Below, in pieces: positions 1 to 7,500 of a DNA stretch of 16,117 nucleotides. The stretch is from positions 1 to 16,117 of the forward strand of contig JAKAWN010000124.1 of NCBI GenBank assembly GCA_021827245.1, in the 5' to 3' direction. Below the pieces are notes generated by a model that was not told where the DNA came from, made no database searches, and saw nothing but the letters and a program-made list of their open reading frames with translations. The translations under genes were made by a program, and so were the position numbers. The DNA comes from Acidobacteriota bacterium. GTDB taxonomy: Bacteria > Acidobacteriota > Terriglobia > UBA7540. Each line of letters opens with the position of its first letter. Position 1 is the first letter of the stretch.

Positions 1-150
1 CAGGGGACGGAGATGGTGATGCCGGGCGATAATGTGAGCATGGAAATCGAGCTGATTACGCCGATCGCCATGGAGAAGGGGCTGCGGTTCGCCATCCGCG
101 AGGGCGGCCACACGGTCGGCGCCGGCTCCGTAACCGAGGTCGTTCAATAA
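1..150 (+). CDS. tuf: Elongation factor Tu, C-terminal fragment (5' end outside the window)
   Basis: The first 49 codons read in frame from base 1 to a TAA at 148-150. They give the end of domain III of EF-Tu, the GTPase that brings aminoacyl-tRNA to the ribosome. The family signature is clear: a 'MVMPGDNV' turn at residues 5-12, '[20 protein letters not shown]' at 15-34, then the closing glycine-rich '[14 protein letters not shown]'. Most bacterial EF-Tu proteins end in a near-identical way. The GTP-binding domain lies upstream of the window. No terminator follows: the next start codon is 19 bases downstream, so tuf transcription probably runs into the next genes. The identification is secure. 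Whether this is tufA or tufB cannot be judged, although linkage to rpmG-trpT-secE-nusG is the usual tufB arrangement. Confidence 0.97.
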   Translation, partial: QGTEMVMPGDNVSMEIELITPIAMEKGLRFAIREGGHTVGAGSVTEVVQ

Positions 151-169
151 GAGCAAGGGGGAGGCGGCA

Positions 170-607
170 ATGGATATATCGGTACATGGTTTCCGGACTG
201 GGCATACCGATTGGGAGGCAGTTAGAGACGTGCCTCGAGAGCAACTACCCCCTCTTAGTCCCGAACAGCGTGAGGTTGCAAGAAAATTGCATATTTCCGA
301 GGAGGACTACGCACGGAGTGCGCTTGCGGCCCAGCTCACAATGAAGAAGTTAATCGCAAAAACTGAGCGCTTCGCTATGTACTTGCTTGGGCGTGTAAAG
401 GAAATGGCTCCGCAGGTATCTATCGAAAGCGTCCTTCTTGATACTTTGGAACACAAATTTGTCGTTTCCCTCAAAGGTGATGGGCAGATCACTCCAGTTC
501 ACATTGCAGAAGAAGTCGTTGACGATTATTTCGACAGCGGCTCTGAAGAAATGGGAAAGCGGCTGAACCACATACTAAACCTAGCGGTTCATGCACGGGT
601 TGCATAA
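170..607 (+). CDS. Uncharacterised 145-residue protein, first gene of a two-gene insert between tuf and rpmG
   Basis: I do not recognise this family. The start is well supported: ATG at 170 is preceded by a G-rich Shine-Dalgarno (AGGGGGAGG, 156-164) with five bases of spacing. The protein is soluble and acidic to neutral, with no signal peptide, membrane span or cysteines. Residues 31-80 look helical, with a 'LSPEQREVARKLHISEEDYAR' type stretch (Pro-Glu-rich helix cap, then a basic/acidic heptad-like pattern). Residues 95-101 (KFVVSLK) look like a beta strand, and 108-140 look helical again. It lies 19 bases after tuf and its stop overlaps the next start (TAATG), so the two products are probably made together. 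Base composition is visibly more AT-rich than in the flanking tuf and nusG-rpo genes, with codons such as ATA, TTA and AGA. That suggests a later arrival or weak expression selection. A two-component regulatory or toxin-antitoxin-like role is possible but nothing in the sequence proves it. Confidence 0.72.
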   Translation: MDISVHGFRTGHTDWEAVRDVPREQLPPLSPEQREVARKLHISEEDYARSALAAQLTMKKLIAKTERFAMYLLGRVKEMAPQVSIESVLLDTLEHKFVVSLKGDGQITPVHIAEEVVDDYFDSGSEEMGKRLNHILNLAVHARVA

Positions 608-855
608 TGATTGTTGCCCAGCGCACCGTTGCAGTAGTTTTGACCCAGGAAGGCCGGGAAGCGCTTCAGCTCGCAGCTGTGAATCTCCCTGAATCAGCTG
701 CTATGCTGGTCCACGTTCAGGACACGGACGATCTTGGGCTCTGGGTCCGTACACCGAGAGAGGATGGTGAGCATCTGTTGTTAGTTCGATGGGAATTCGT
801 TCTCTCAATTGATTTCCCTATTGGGGGGACAAGAACTATTGGTTTAAAGGTTTAG
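607..855 (+). CDS. Uncharacterised 82-residue protein, translationally coupled to the preceding gene
   Basis: I do not recognise this family. ATG at 607-609 shares its A with the TAA stop of the upstream gene. No separate Shine-Dalgarno is obvious, so translation very likely depends on re-initiation. The 82 residues form a compact, probably beta-rich protein: hydrophobic strands at 'TVAVVL' (7-12), 'AAMLVHVQ' (31-38), 'LGLWVRT' (43-49) and '[15 protein letters not shown]' (56-70). There are no cysteines, membrane spans or signal peptide. The reading frame ends at TAG 853-855, and rpmG starts two bases later. The AAAGG that can serve rpmG (846-850) lies in this gene's last codons. The coupling argues that the two small proteins act as a pair, perhaps as a complex. 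Homology or structure prediction would be needed to say more. Confidence 0.7.
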   Translation: MIVAQRTVAVVLTQEGREALQLAAVNLPESAAMLVHVQDTDDLGLWVRTPREDGEHLLLVRWEFVLSIDFPIGGTRTIGLKV

Positions 856-857
856 CA

Positions 858-1007
858 ATGCGTGATATCATTACACTACAGTGCAACGACTGCAAGAATC
901 GCAATTACACGACAACCAAGAACAAGAAGAAGCACGCAGATCGTTTGGAAATTAAGAGGTTTTGCCCGACGTGCCGCCATCATACGGCCCATCGGGAGGT
1001 GAAGTAG
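858..1007 (+). CDS. rpmG: 50S ribosomal protein L33 (zinc-binding form)
   Basis: A 49-codon gene, too short for a normal ORF cutoff, encodes L33, a small protein of the large ribosomal subunit near the E site. The start MRDIITLQC and the end HHTAHREVK are typical of L33. Cysteines 9, 12, 36 and 39 form two CxxC knuckles, so this is the zinc-binding (C+) form, which elsewhere has a C- paralogue used under zinc limitation. The ATG at 858 has an AAAGG at 846-850 with seven bases of spacing. It sits two bases after the 82-residue ORF, and is followed by 147 bases before tRNA-Trp. The order rpmG-trpT-secE-nusG is common in bacteria. Confidence 0.96.
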   Translation: MRDIITLQCNDCKNRNYTTTKNKKKHADRLEIKRFCPTCRHHTAHREVK

Positions 1008-1021
1008 GCAGCTGTGAGCGG

Positions 1022-1103
1022 GCTATCATCGAGGGCAGCCAGGCATCAGGGCCGCTCCTGAGGAAACGCAAGCCGTGGAAAGTCAAAAGCTATCATTGAG
1101 AGC
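1022..1103 (+). repeat. Imperfect 15-bp direct repeat in the rpmG-tRNA spacer
   Basis: GCTATCATCGAGGGC at 1022-1036 recurs as GCTATCATTGAGAGC at 1089-1103, with 13 of 15 bases identical and a 67-base offset. The spacer 1008-1154 otherwise contains no convincing ORF, terminator or promoter. The repeat may be a short duplication or chance; no function can be assigned. Confidence 0.4.
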
Positions 1104-1154
1104 CCGGTCGCTACTGTTCTGTCTGCACGCTGCCCACTGCCTGCCGAATCCCGA

Positions 1155-1230
1155 AGGGGCGTCAGATCAACGGCTAATCTGCCGGTCTCCAAAACCGGTC
1201 ATGGGGGTTCGAATCCCTCCGCCCCTGCCA
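1155..1230 (+). tRNA. trpT: tRNA-Trp, anticodon CCA, with encoded 3' CCA
   Basis: A full 76-base cloverleaf can be drawn by hand. Acceptor stem AGGGGCG (1155-1161) pairs with CGCCCCT (1220-1226), followed by discriminator G1227 and an encoded CCA (1228-1230). The D stem AGAT/ATCT (1164-1167/1177-1180) encloses a 9-base loop with GG. The anticodon stem CCGGT/ACCGG (1182-1186/1194-1198) holds loop CTCCAAA with anticodon CCA at 1189-1191. A 4-base variable region is followed by T stem GGGGG/CCCTC (one G-T pair) and loop TTCGAAT. Tryptophan identity follows from the CCA anticodon and discriminator G73. The gene lies between rpmG and secE without a terminator, so it is probably processed from a longer transcript. 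Confidence 0.97.
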
Positions 1231-1241
1231 TTCAAATGGCA
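1226..1241 (+). promoter_or_regulatory. Small hairpin overlapping the 3' CCA end of tRNA-Trp
   Basis: TGCCAT (1226-1231) pairs perfectly with ATGGCA (1236-1241) across a TCAA tetraloop. It uses the last acceptor base, the discriminator and the CCA of the tRNA. No T-run follows, so it is not a terminator. In the precursor it would compete with the acceptor end and could affect 3' trimming. It could also be a chance palindrome. Confidence 0.4.
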
Positions 1242-1292
1242 TGATGCCTTGACGGGCGGATAACAAGAACTGGGAGTGAGCAAAGAAACAAA

Positions 1293-1523
1293 ATGGCCGG
1301 CGAATTAACAATCAACAAAGACCTGCTTGGGAGAGTCAAAGGGTACGTCAGCGATGTGCGCGCGGAGATGAAGCGGGTCACATGGCCCGGCAAGCAGGAA
1401 GTGTACAGCACGACGGTGATGGTGATTATCACCACTTTCCTGTTCGGATTTTACTTCATGATCTGCGACGAGGCTTTCTCGCGTCTGGTTTCCTACGTCT
1501 TGAACTGGGGCAAGTCGCTGTAA
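1293..1523 (+). CDS. secE: Preprotein translocase subunit SecE
   Basis: SecE is the small membrane subunit that clamps SecY in the SecYEG protein-export channel of the inner membrane. The 76-residue product has the single-span form found in most bacteria outside the enterics. An amphipathic helix covers residues 9-28, then comes the family hallmark 'EMKRVTWP' (25-32) with the invariant Trp-Pro before the membrane. One hydrophobic span covers about 40-58. The ATG at 1293 is the only reasonable start, but its Shine-Dalgarno is weak (GGGAG at 1272-1276 is rather distant). It ends 10 bases before nusG, the normal partner in a secE-nusG pair, and is probably co-transcribed with tRNA-Trp upstream. 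Confidence 0.97.
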   Translation: MAGELTINKDLLGRVKGYVSDVRAEMKRVTWPGKQEVYSTTVMVIITTFLFGFYFMICDEAFSRLVSYVLNWGKSL

Positions 1524-1533
1524 GGATTGAACT

Positions 1534-2079
1534 GTGGCAACCCTTAACATGGAAAAAAACTGGTACATCATCCACACGTATTCAGGGTTTGAGAGGAAGG
1601 TGGCGGAATCGCTGAAGAGCCGGATCGCCGCGGAGAACCTTTCGGACAAGTTTGGCGAGATCATGGTGCCGACTGAAGACGTCATCGAGATCAGGCAGGG
1701 CAAAAAGGTGGTAACACCGAAGCTTTTTTATCCTGGCTATGTGCTGGTCGAGATGGAGATGAATGACGTCACCTGGCACGTGGTCCGGTCGACGCCGCGG
1801 GTGACAGGATTTGTCGGCTCGGGGACCACGCCCACTCCTTTGTCCCTGGAGGAAGTTGACCGGATTGTCCATAAGGTTGAGGTGGCGGCGGAAAATCCCA
1901 AGCCAAAGCTTGAATTTGAAAGGGGCGAAAGCGTCAAGATTACCGACGGGCCGTTTAAGGACTTCACCGGCGCCGTCGAAGAAATCAACGCTGACCGCTC
2001 GACGCTGCGCGTAATGGTGACCATCTTCGGGCGTGCAACGCCTGTGGAACTGGATTTCTATCAAGTCGAAAAGGTGTAG
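1534..2079 (+). CDS. nusG: Transcription termination/antitermination factor NusG
   Basis: NusG binds the RNA polymerase clamp, reduces pausing and links polymerase to Rho or to ribosomal S10. The 181 residues show the NGN domain (about 8-115), with '[13 protein letters not shown]' at 8-20 and '[10 protein letters not shown]' at 65-74, then the KOW domain (about 128-180) with '[20 protein letters not shown]' at 131-150. I chose the GTG at 1534 because AAGGA (1522-1526) sits seven bases upstream. The in-frame ATG at 1549 would give a product five residues shorter and has no ribosome binding site. Length and domain content are ordinary for the family. The gene lies between secE and rplK, five bases from the latter. 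Confidence 0.97.
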   Translation: MATLNMEKNWYIIHTYSGFERKVAESLKSRIAAENLSDKFGEIMVPTEDVIEIRQGKKVVTPKLFYPGYVLVEMEMNDVTWHVVRSTPRVTGFVGSGTTPTPLSLEEVDRIVHKVEVAAENPKPKLEFERGESVKITDGPFKDFTGAVEEINADRSTLRVMVTIFGRATPVELDFYQVEKV

Positions 2080-2084
2080 AGGCC

Positions 2085-2516
2085 ATGGCAAAAAGAGTGA
2101 TCGCAATGGTGAAGCTGCAAATAGCGGCGGGGAAGGCGACCCCTGCGCCTCCCGTGGGGCCGGCGCTCGGCCAGCACGGCGTGAATATTATGGATTTCTG
2201 CAAGGCGTTCAACGCCAAGACTTCGGCTAAAGACCAGGAAGGGCTCATCATTCCTGTGGTGCTTACGGTCTATCACGATCGGACTTTCAGCTTTGTTACA
2301 AAAACCCCTCCGGCGTCAATCCTTCTGAAGCGGGCGGCGGGCATTGCCAAGGGTTCAGGAGAACCCAACAAGAACAAAGTGGGAACCGTTACCGAAAAGC
2401 AGGTAGAAGAGATTGCCAAACAGAAGCAGCCCGATCTGAACGCCCGCGACCTGGCGGCGGCCATCGCCACAGTCAAGGGCACGGCTCGCAGTATGGGCCT
2501 CGAGATTGTCGCCTGA
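2085..2516 (+). CDS. rplK: 50S ribosomal protein L11
   Basis: L11 binds the GTPase-associated region of 23S rRNA at the base of the stalk and takes part in factor binding and the stringent response through RelA. The 143-residue product has the normal length. The N-terminal domain carries the highly conserved proline-rich '[11 protein letters not shown]' (22-32), where thiostrepton-resistance changes occur in other bacteria; the prolines are all present. The C-terminal half (about 75-141) is the RNA-binding domain, with the lysine-rich '[11 protein letters not shown]' stretch and '[10 protein letters not shown]' near the end. It starts five bases after nusG, so the start is close-coupled, and is followed by rplA after 45 bases. 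Confidence 0.98.
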   Translation: MAKRVIAMVKLQIAAGKATPAPPVGPALGQHGVNIMDFCKAFNAKTSAKDQEGLIIPVVLTVYHDRTFSFVTKTPPASILLKRAAGIAKGSGEPNKNKVGTVTEKQVEEIAKQKQPDLNARDLAAAIATVKGTARSMGLEIVA

Positions 2517-2561
2517 AGCAAAGGTTTTCTGAACTCAGCAATAACAGGGAGGAAGAAAAAG

Positions 2562-3248
2562 GTGGGGAAAAAATACGAAGCCAGCAAGAAAATGGTGGAC
2601 AAGCCCGCCTATGCGCTTCCAGAAGCAATGCCATTGGTGAAGAAGGCGGCATTTGCCAAGTTTGATGAATCGGTTGAAGTGGCGATGCGCCTGGGGGTCG
2701 ATCCGAAGCATGCCGACCAGATGGTTCGCGGGACGGTCGTTCTGCCCCATGGGCTCGGCAAGACAACCCGGGTGGTTGTGATCGCGTCCGGGGAGAAAAT
2801 CCGCGAGGCGCGCGAGGCCGGAGCGGACGAAGTGGGTGCTGAAGACGTGGTCCAGAAAATCCAGGGCGGCTGGATGGAATTTGATGCGGTTGTGGCAACG
2901 CCCGATATGATGAAATCCGTAGGCCGGCTGGGAAAAATCCTCGGTCCGCGGGGAATGATGCCCAATCCCAAAACCGGCACTGTTACTATGGATGTGGCGA
3001 AGGCGGTGCAGGAACTCAAGGCCGGGAAGGTGGAATTCCGCGTCGACAAAACCGGCATTATCCACTGCGCCGTCGGGAAGGTCTCATTTGACGCCGACAA
3101 GCTCGCTGACAATGCCAGAGCCCTGATTACAAGCGTCATCAGGGCAAAGCCGGCATCAGCGAAAGGCCACTACGTGCGCGACATCACGGTTTCATCGACG
3201 ATGGGCCCCGGCATCCCAATCGAACTCGCCTCTGTGGATGCCGTCTGA
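2562..3248 (+). CDS. rplA: 50S ribosomal protein L1
   Basis: L1 forms the mobile side arm of the large subunit that moves E-site tRNA out. In many bacteria it also represses translation of its own L11-L1 mRNA. The start is a GTG at 2562, with a strong AGGGAGGAAG (2547-2556) just upstream; no ATG is close by. The 228 residues match the usual length. Signature '[20 protein letters not shown]' lies at 121-140, '[15 protein letters not shown]' lies in the second half, and the closing '[10 protein letters not shown]' matches the C-terminal rRNA-contact segment. Two-domain architecture is evident: domain I is discontinuous and domain II spans about 65-160. rplJ begins 29 bases after the stop. Confidence 0.98.
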   Translation: MGKKYEASKKMVDKPAYALPEAMPLVKKAAFAKFDESVEVAMRLGVDPKHADQMVRGTVVLPHGLGKTTRVVVIASGEKIREAREAGADEVGAEDVVQKIQGGWMEFDAVVATPDMMKSVGRLGKILGPRGMMPNPKTGTVTMDVAKAVQELKAGKVEFRVDKTGIIHCAVGKVSFDADKLADNARALITSVIRAKPASAKGHYVRDITVSSTMGPGIPIELASVDAV

Positions 3249-3277
3249 CAGGGATTAAACTTCGCCAAGAGGGTGCA

Positions 3278-3814
3278 ATGAAGCGGGAAGAAAAACATCA
3301 AAAGGCACAAGAACTGCACGAAGAGCTGAAAAAGGCCCGTACGGTCTTTCTCTCAGGATTTGAAGGGTTAACGGTTGCGCAGGATACGGAGCTTCGCCGG
3401 CAGATTGCAGAAACCGGCGCTCGCTACAAGGTGGTGAAAAACAGCCTGATCGAGAGGGCTGCCGCCGGTACCGATGCCGAACCGGCAGCCCAGAAACTTC
3501 GCGGGACCACTTCCCTCGCCTATACAGAGACTGACCCTGTTGCCCTGGCTAAAGTTTTGGTTGATTACGCGAAGGAGAACCCGGCTCTTGTTTTTAAGAC
3601 CGGGATGGTGGAGGGCCGGGTCGTATCGATGGCCGAGCTGGAGTCGATTGCCGCCCTTCCATCACGCGAAGCGCTGCTCGCCAAGGCTCTCTTTGTGATC
3701 AAGTCCCCCGGGCAACAACTCGCGGTCACTCTCTCAGGAGTTGCCCGTAATCTTGCGCGCGTGATTCAACAGGCAGTGAAGGAGGGTAAGTTTAAGGCAT
3801 CCGGTAACAATTAG
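3278..3814 (+). CDS. rplJ: 50S ribosomal protein L10 (stalk base)
   Basis: L10 anchors the L7/L12 dimers to the ribosome. The 178-residue protein begins with a charged helix ([20 protein letters not shown]). It then shows the conserved '[19 protein letters not shown]' and 'YKVVKNSL' (50-57) of the rRNA-binding domain, and ends in a long helix that carries L7/L12 dimers. ATG 3278 follows AAGAGGG (3267-3273) with four bases of spacing. Only 29 bases separate it from rplA. The large structured L10-binding leader known from the E. coli rplJ message therefore has no room here unless it reaches back into rplA. It is followed after 73 bases by rplL. Confidence 0.97.
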   Translation: MKREEKHQKAQELHEELKKARTVFLSGFEGLTVAQDTELRRQIAETGARYKVVKNSLIERAAAGTDAEPAAQKLRGTTSLAYTETDPVALAKVLVDYAKENPALVFKTGMVEGRVVSMAELESIAALPSREALLAKALFVIKSPGQQLAVTLSGVARNLARVIQQAVKEGKFKASGNN

Positions 3815-3887
3815 ATCCGGCAAAGAAGATTTTTCATTTCGCCGAATCGAAAGCAAGCCAGGATATTTCAGGAGGAAAAACGATACG

Positions 3888-4274
3888 ATGTCCGAAGCAA
3901 TTGATAAAATTGTCGAACAAATCAAAGGACTGACGCTGCTCGAGGCCTCGGAGTTGGTGAAGAAGCTGGAAGAAACGCTGGGAGTCTCTGCTGCTGCGGC
4001 AGCCCCAGTAGTCGTGGCTGGGGCGGCAGGAGCCGGGGCCGCCGCCGCGCCTGCGGAAGAAAAGACCGAATTCAGCGTGGTCCTGACTGCCGTCGGCTCA
4101 AACAAGATCAATGTTATCAAGGCAGTACGCGAAGTAACCAGCCTCGGTCTCAAGGAAGCCAAGGATCTGGTTGATGGCGCCCCGAAACCGATTAAGGAAG
4201 GGGTTTCCAAGGAAGAAGCCGAAAATATCAGAAAAAAGTTTACGGATGCAGGAGCTACCGTTGAAGTAAAATAG
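3888..4274 (+). CDS. rplL: 50S ribosomal protein L7/L12
   Basis: L7/L12 is the multi-copy stalk protein that recruits and activates translational GTPases. The 128 residues show the three expected parts. The N-terminal dimerisation domain spans about 1-33 and contains [20 protein letters not shown]. An alanine/proline/glycine-rich flexible hinge spans about 34-57. The globular C-terminal domain begins at '[20 protein letters not shown]' and contains the factor-binding '[20 protein letters not shown]'. A full AGGAGG (3870-3875) lies 12 bases before ATG 3888, a somewhat long spacing for such a highly expressed protein. The stop codon TAG overlaps the first base of a downstream hairpin. Confidence 0.98.
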   Translation: MSEAIDKIVEQIKGLTLLEASELVKKLEETLGVSAAAAAPVVVAGAAGAGAAAAPAEEKTEFSVVLTAVGSNKINVIKAVREVTSLGLKEAKDLVDGAPKPIKEGVSKEEAENIRKKFTDAGATVEVK

Positions 4275-4294
4275 TTCCCCCGGGCCAGGGGAAC
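4274..4294 (+). promoter_or_regulatory. Hairpin at the end of rplL, possible attenuator before rpoB
   Basis: GTTCCCC (4274-4280) pairs with GGGGAAC (4288-4294) over a 7-base loop, starting on the last base of the rplL stop codon. No T-run follows, so full intrinsic termination is unlikely. In E. coli a partial terminator in the same place lowers rpoBC expression relative to the stalk proteins. A similar attenuating or mRNA-protecting role is an inference. Confidence 0.5.
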
Positions 4295-4388
4295 GCGCCG
4301 AGTGAGGCCCGCTCGCTGGTTTTTGCCATTGAAAATCCAAAGGACTGATTCTGGCGAATGCAAGGTCTGAGTTTATATTGACCATGGC

Positions 4389-4428
4389 GAGGGTGCCAGA
4401 TTGCACACGGAAAGGGTATGGCATCCTT
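4389..4428 (+). promoter_or_regulatory. Second hairpin in the rplL-rpoB spacer, possible RNase processing site
   Basis: GAGGGTGCCA (4389-4398) can pair with TGGCATCCTT (4419-4428) as ten base pairs including two G-U, enclosing a 20-base loop. It lies about 90 bases before rpoB in a 240-base spacer. The rest of that spacer shows no convincing promoter. In E. coli the equivalent spacer has an RNase III site; the analogy is positional only. Confidence 0.4.
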
Positions 4429-4514
4429 CCGCCCCTCTCATGCATCATAGACAAAGAGTGCATGTGTCTCCATTGATTCGTAGCCCTTTAAAATTAAAGC
4501 AAGGAGCATAACGA

Positions 4515-7500
4515 ATGCCAAACGGCGTTAACGGCGTTCTGCCGCGTCGCATTGATTTTTCGAAGATCCCATCCGTCATCCAGATCCCCAATCTTATTGA
4601 AGTTCAAAAACGTTCGTACGACCGCTTCCTGCAGATGAACGCGCTTCCTTCTGAACGGGATGATTACGGACTGCAAGCAGTCTTCAATTCCGTCTTCCCT
4701 ATCACCGACTTCCGCGGTGTCGCTCAACTCGATTTTGTCGACTACTCGATCGGCGACTGGGAGTGCAAATGCGGAAGCCTACGGGGACTGCATCACCTGC
4801 GCCGCACCTGTAAGCAGTGCGGATATACGGTGGTGACCGATCCTTTCAAGGCCGGCGAAGTGCTGTGCCAGAAATGCGGTACGTTCAACAAGAACGAGGT
4901 CGACTTTTGCCACAAGTGCGGCGATCCGGTAACCCTGCAGCTTAAGTACGATGTTACCGAATGCCAGGAACGCGGCATGACCTTTGCCGCTCCTCTGAAA
5001 GTCACTATCCGCCTGACACTTTACGACAAGGAAAGTGAGTCGGGCCCCCGCAACATCCTCGATATCAAGGAACAGGAAGTCTATTTCGGCGAGATTCCGC
5101 TGATGACGGACAACGGGACATTTATCATCAACGGAACTGAGCGAGTCATTGTCAGCCAGCTTCACCGCTCGCCGGGAGTTTTCTTCGAGTCGAATGCCTC
5201 AAGAAGCTACTTTCTGGGCAAGCTCATCCCCTACCGCGGTTCCTGGGTGGAATTTGAATATGATACCAAGAACATCCTGTACGTCCGCATCGACCGGAAG
5301 CGAAAGATTCTGGGAACGATTTTCCTGCGCGCGCTGGGCCTGAAAACCGATGCCGAAATCGTCAAGACCTTTTATCGCGTTGAAGACATCGGCCTGAAAG
5401 AGCACAAGCTTTACTGGAAGGTCTCCGAAGGGCTCCTGGGGATGAGGCTTTCGAAGGCAATTGAACATCCCCGGTCGCATGAGACGATCGTGGCCTCCGG
5501 AAAGCGGATGACGTCGTCTGTCCTCAAAGAGCTTCAGAAATCTCACATCGCCCAGGTAGAAATTGGCCAGAATGACCTGGAAGGCGCCTGCGCCGCCGAC
5601 GACATCGTTGATCCCTCGACCGGCGAAATTCTTCTGGAAGCCAACGAGGAGATCACGCCTTCGGTTCTGAACTCAGCCATCGACGCCGGAATCGAGAACA
5701 TCCAGGTCTTCTTCCCTGAGCGCGACGAAATCGGCCCCGTGGTAAGCCACACGCTGCGCCGCGATTCCATCAAGTCGGTCCAGGAAGCCCTGATTGAGAT
5801 GTACCGCAAGCTGCGTCCGGGCGATCCCCCCACTCTCGACACGGCGACGGCTCTTTTCACGGGCATGTTCTTTGATCCCCGCAAATACGACTTTTCAAGA
5901 GTCGGGCGCCTGAAGTTCAACATCAAGCTGGGGTATTACAGCAAGCTCAAGGTCCGTCTGGACGACAAGGCCACGCAGTTTGAGCTGGAAGATGCCCGAA
6001 ACCTTCCTGTCTCCAACTTCTACGTGGTGGTCGACGAAGAAAAGATCTATGTCCGGAAGCGCGAGGGCAATGTTTGCACCGAGGTTGAGCGCGGCTGCGA
6101 AGGGACCCTGGCCACCGAGCATTCCGAGAACGCGCCCGTGCAACTTCCGCTCGACAAGCGTACCCTCGATCCCGAAGACTTTTATGCGACCATCCGCTAC
6201 CTCTTGAAACTGCAGAAGAATCCGGGCGGAAAGTTCGAAGTGGACGACATTGATCACCTGGGCAACCGGCGTGTCCGCGCGGTTGGCGAACTGCTCGAAA
6301 ACCAGTTCCGGTTAGGGCTGGTGCGCATGGAACGGGCGATCAAGGAAAAGATGTCCGTCTACCAGGAAATGTCCACCGCCATGCCGCACGACTTGATCAA
6401 TGCGAAACCCGTGATGGCGGCCATTCGGGAATTTTTCGGCTCCTCGCAACTATCCCAGTTCATGGACCAGACAAATCCACTTTCGGAAATCACCCACAAG
6501 CGACGCCTGTCAGCCCTGGGTCCGGGCGGACTTTCACGCGAACGCGCGGGGTTTGAGGTTCGAGACGTTCACACCACCCACTACGGGCGGATCTGCCCCA
6601 TTGAAACGCCTGAAGGCCCTAACATCGGTCTCATCTCCTCGCTGTCCTGTTATGCCCGCATCAACGAGTATGGCTTCATTGAGAGCCCCTATCGCAAGGT
6701 GCGCGACGGCAGGGTCATAGATTACGTCACCATCACCCACGGCGGCGACGGGCCCTGGAAGGTCGGCGAACACGTCGAGCACGAGGAAGTCGAGAAGTTG
6801 AACGATGAACTGCGCTCGAAGAAGCGCAGGGCGGTGGAGTTTGAGCCCTATTCGTTCTACCTGTCGGCCTGGGAGGAAGACAACTACGTGGTCGCGCAGG
6901 CGAACGTCCAGATTGATGAGAAAGGGCGCATCGCCAACGAACTGGTCAACGCCCGGCAAACCGGCAACTTCGTGCTGGTCCGGCGCGAAAACGTGGATTA
7001 CGTCGACGTCAGCCCCAAGCAACTGGTCAGCGTGGCCGCATCCCTGATCCCCTTCCTTGAAAATGACGACGCTAACCGCGCCCTGATGGGCTCCAATATG
7101 CAGCGTCAGTCCGTCCCCCTGTTGCGGGCTCAGTCACCGCTGGTCGGCACCGGCATGGAAGAGGTGACGGCACGCGATTCCGGCGCGGTGGTCATCTGCA
7201 AACGCGATGGCGTGGTTGACAGCGTTGACAGCGAACGCATCATCGTGCGAGTGGAAGGCGATGGCCAGAGCCAGCACCTCTCGCGCGAAGTCGGCGCGGA
7301 TATCTATCAGTTGATCAAATTCCGGCGGTCGAACCAGAACACCTGCGTCAATCAGAAGCCGGTTGCGAAGAAAAACCAGCGCGTCAAGGCGGGGCAGGTC
7401 CTTGCCGATGGGCCGTGCACTGACCACGGCGAACTCGCTCTCGGCCGCAACATCCTGGTCGCTTTCATGCCCTGGCGCGGGTACAACTTTGAAGACGCCA

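Noticed and set aside
1096..1124. TTGAGA as a -35 box for tRNA-Trp
   Set aside because: The hexamer 17 bases downstream (CTGTCT) is a poor -10 box.
1075..1263. Open frame running across tRNA-Trp
   Set aside because: It overlaps the tRNA completely and shows no protein-like signal.
1549..1551. ATG as the start of nusG
   Set aside because: No Shine-Dalgarno; the GTG at 1534 has AAGGA seven bases upstream.
4439..4469. Pseudoknot in the rpoB leader (CATGCA/TGCATG with AGACA/TGTCT)
   Set aside because: The two stems cross, but no linker bases remain between the third and fourth strands to span a six-pair stem, so the fold is sterically unlikely. The short pairings may be chance.
6462..6512. Rifampicin-resistance changes in RpoB
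   Set aside because: Asp651, His661 and Ser666 match the sensitive-type residues, so no resistance change is visible in this cluster.
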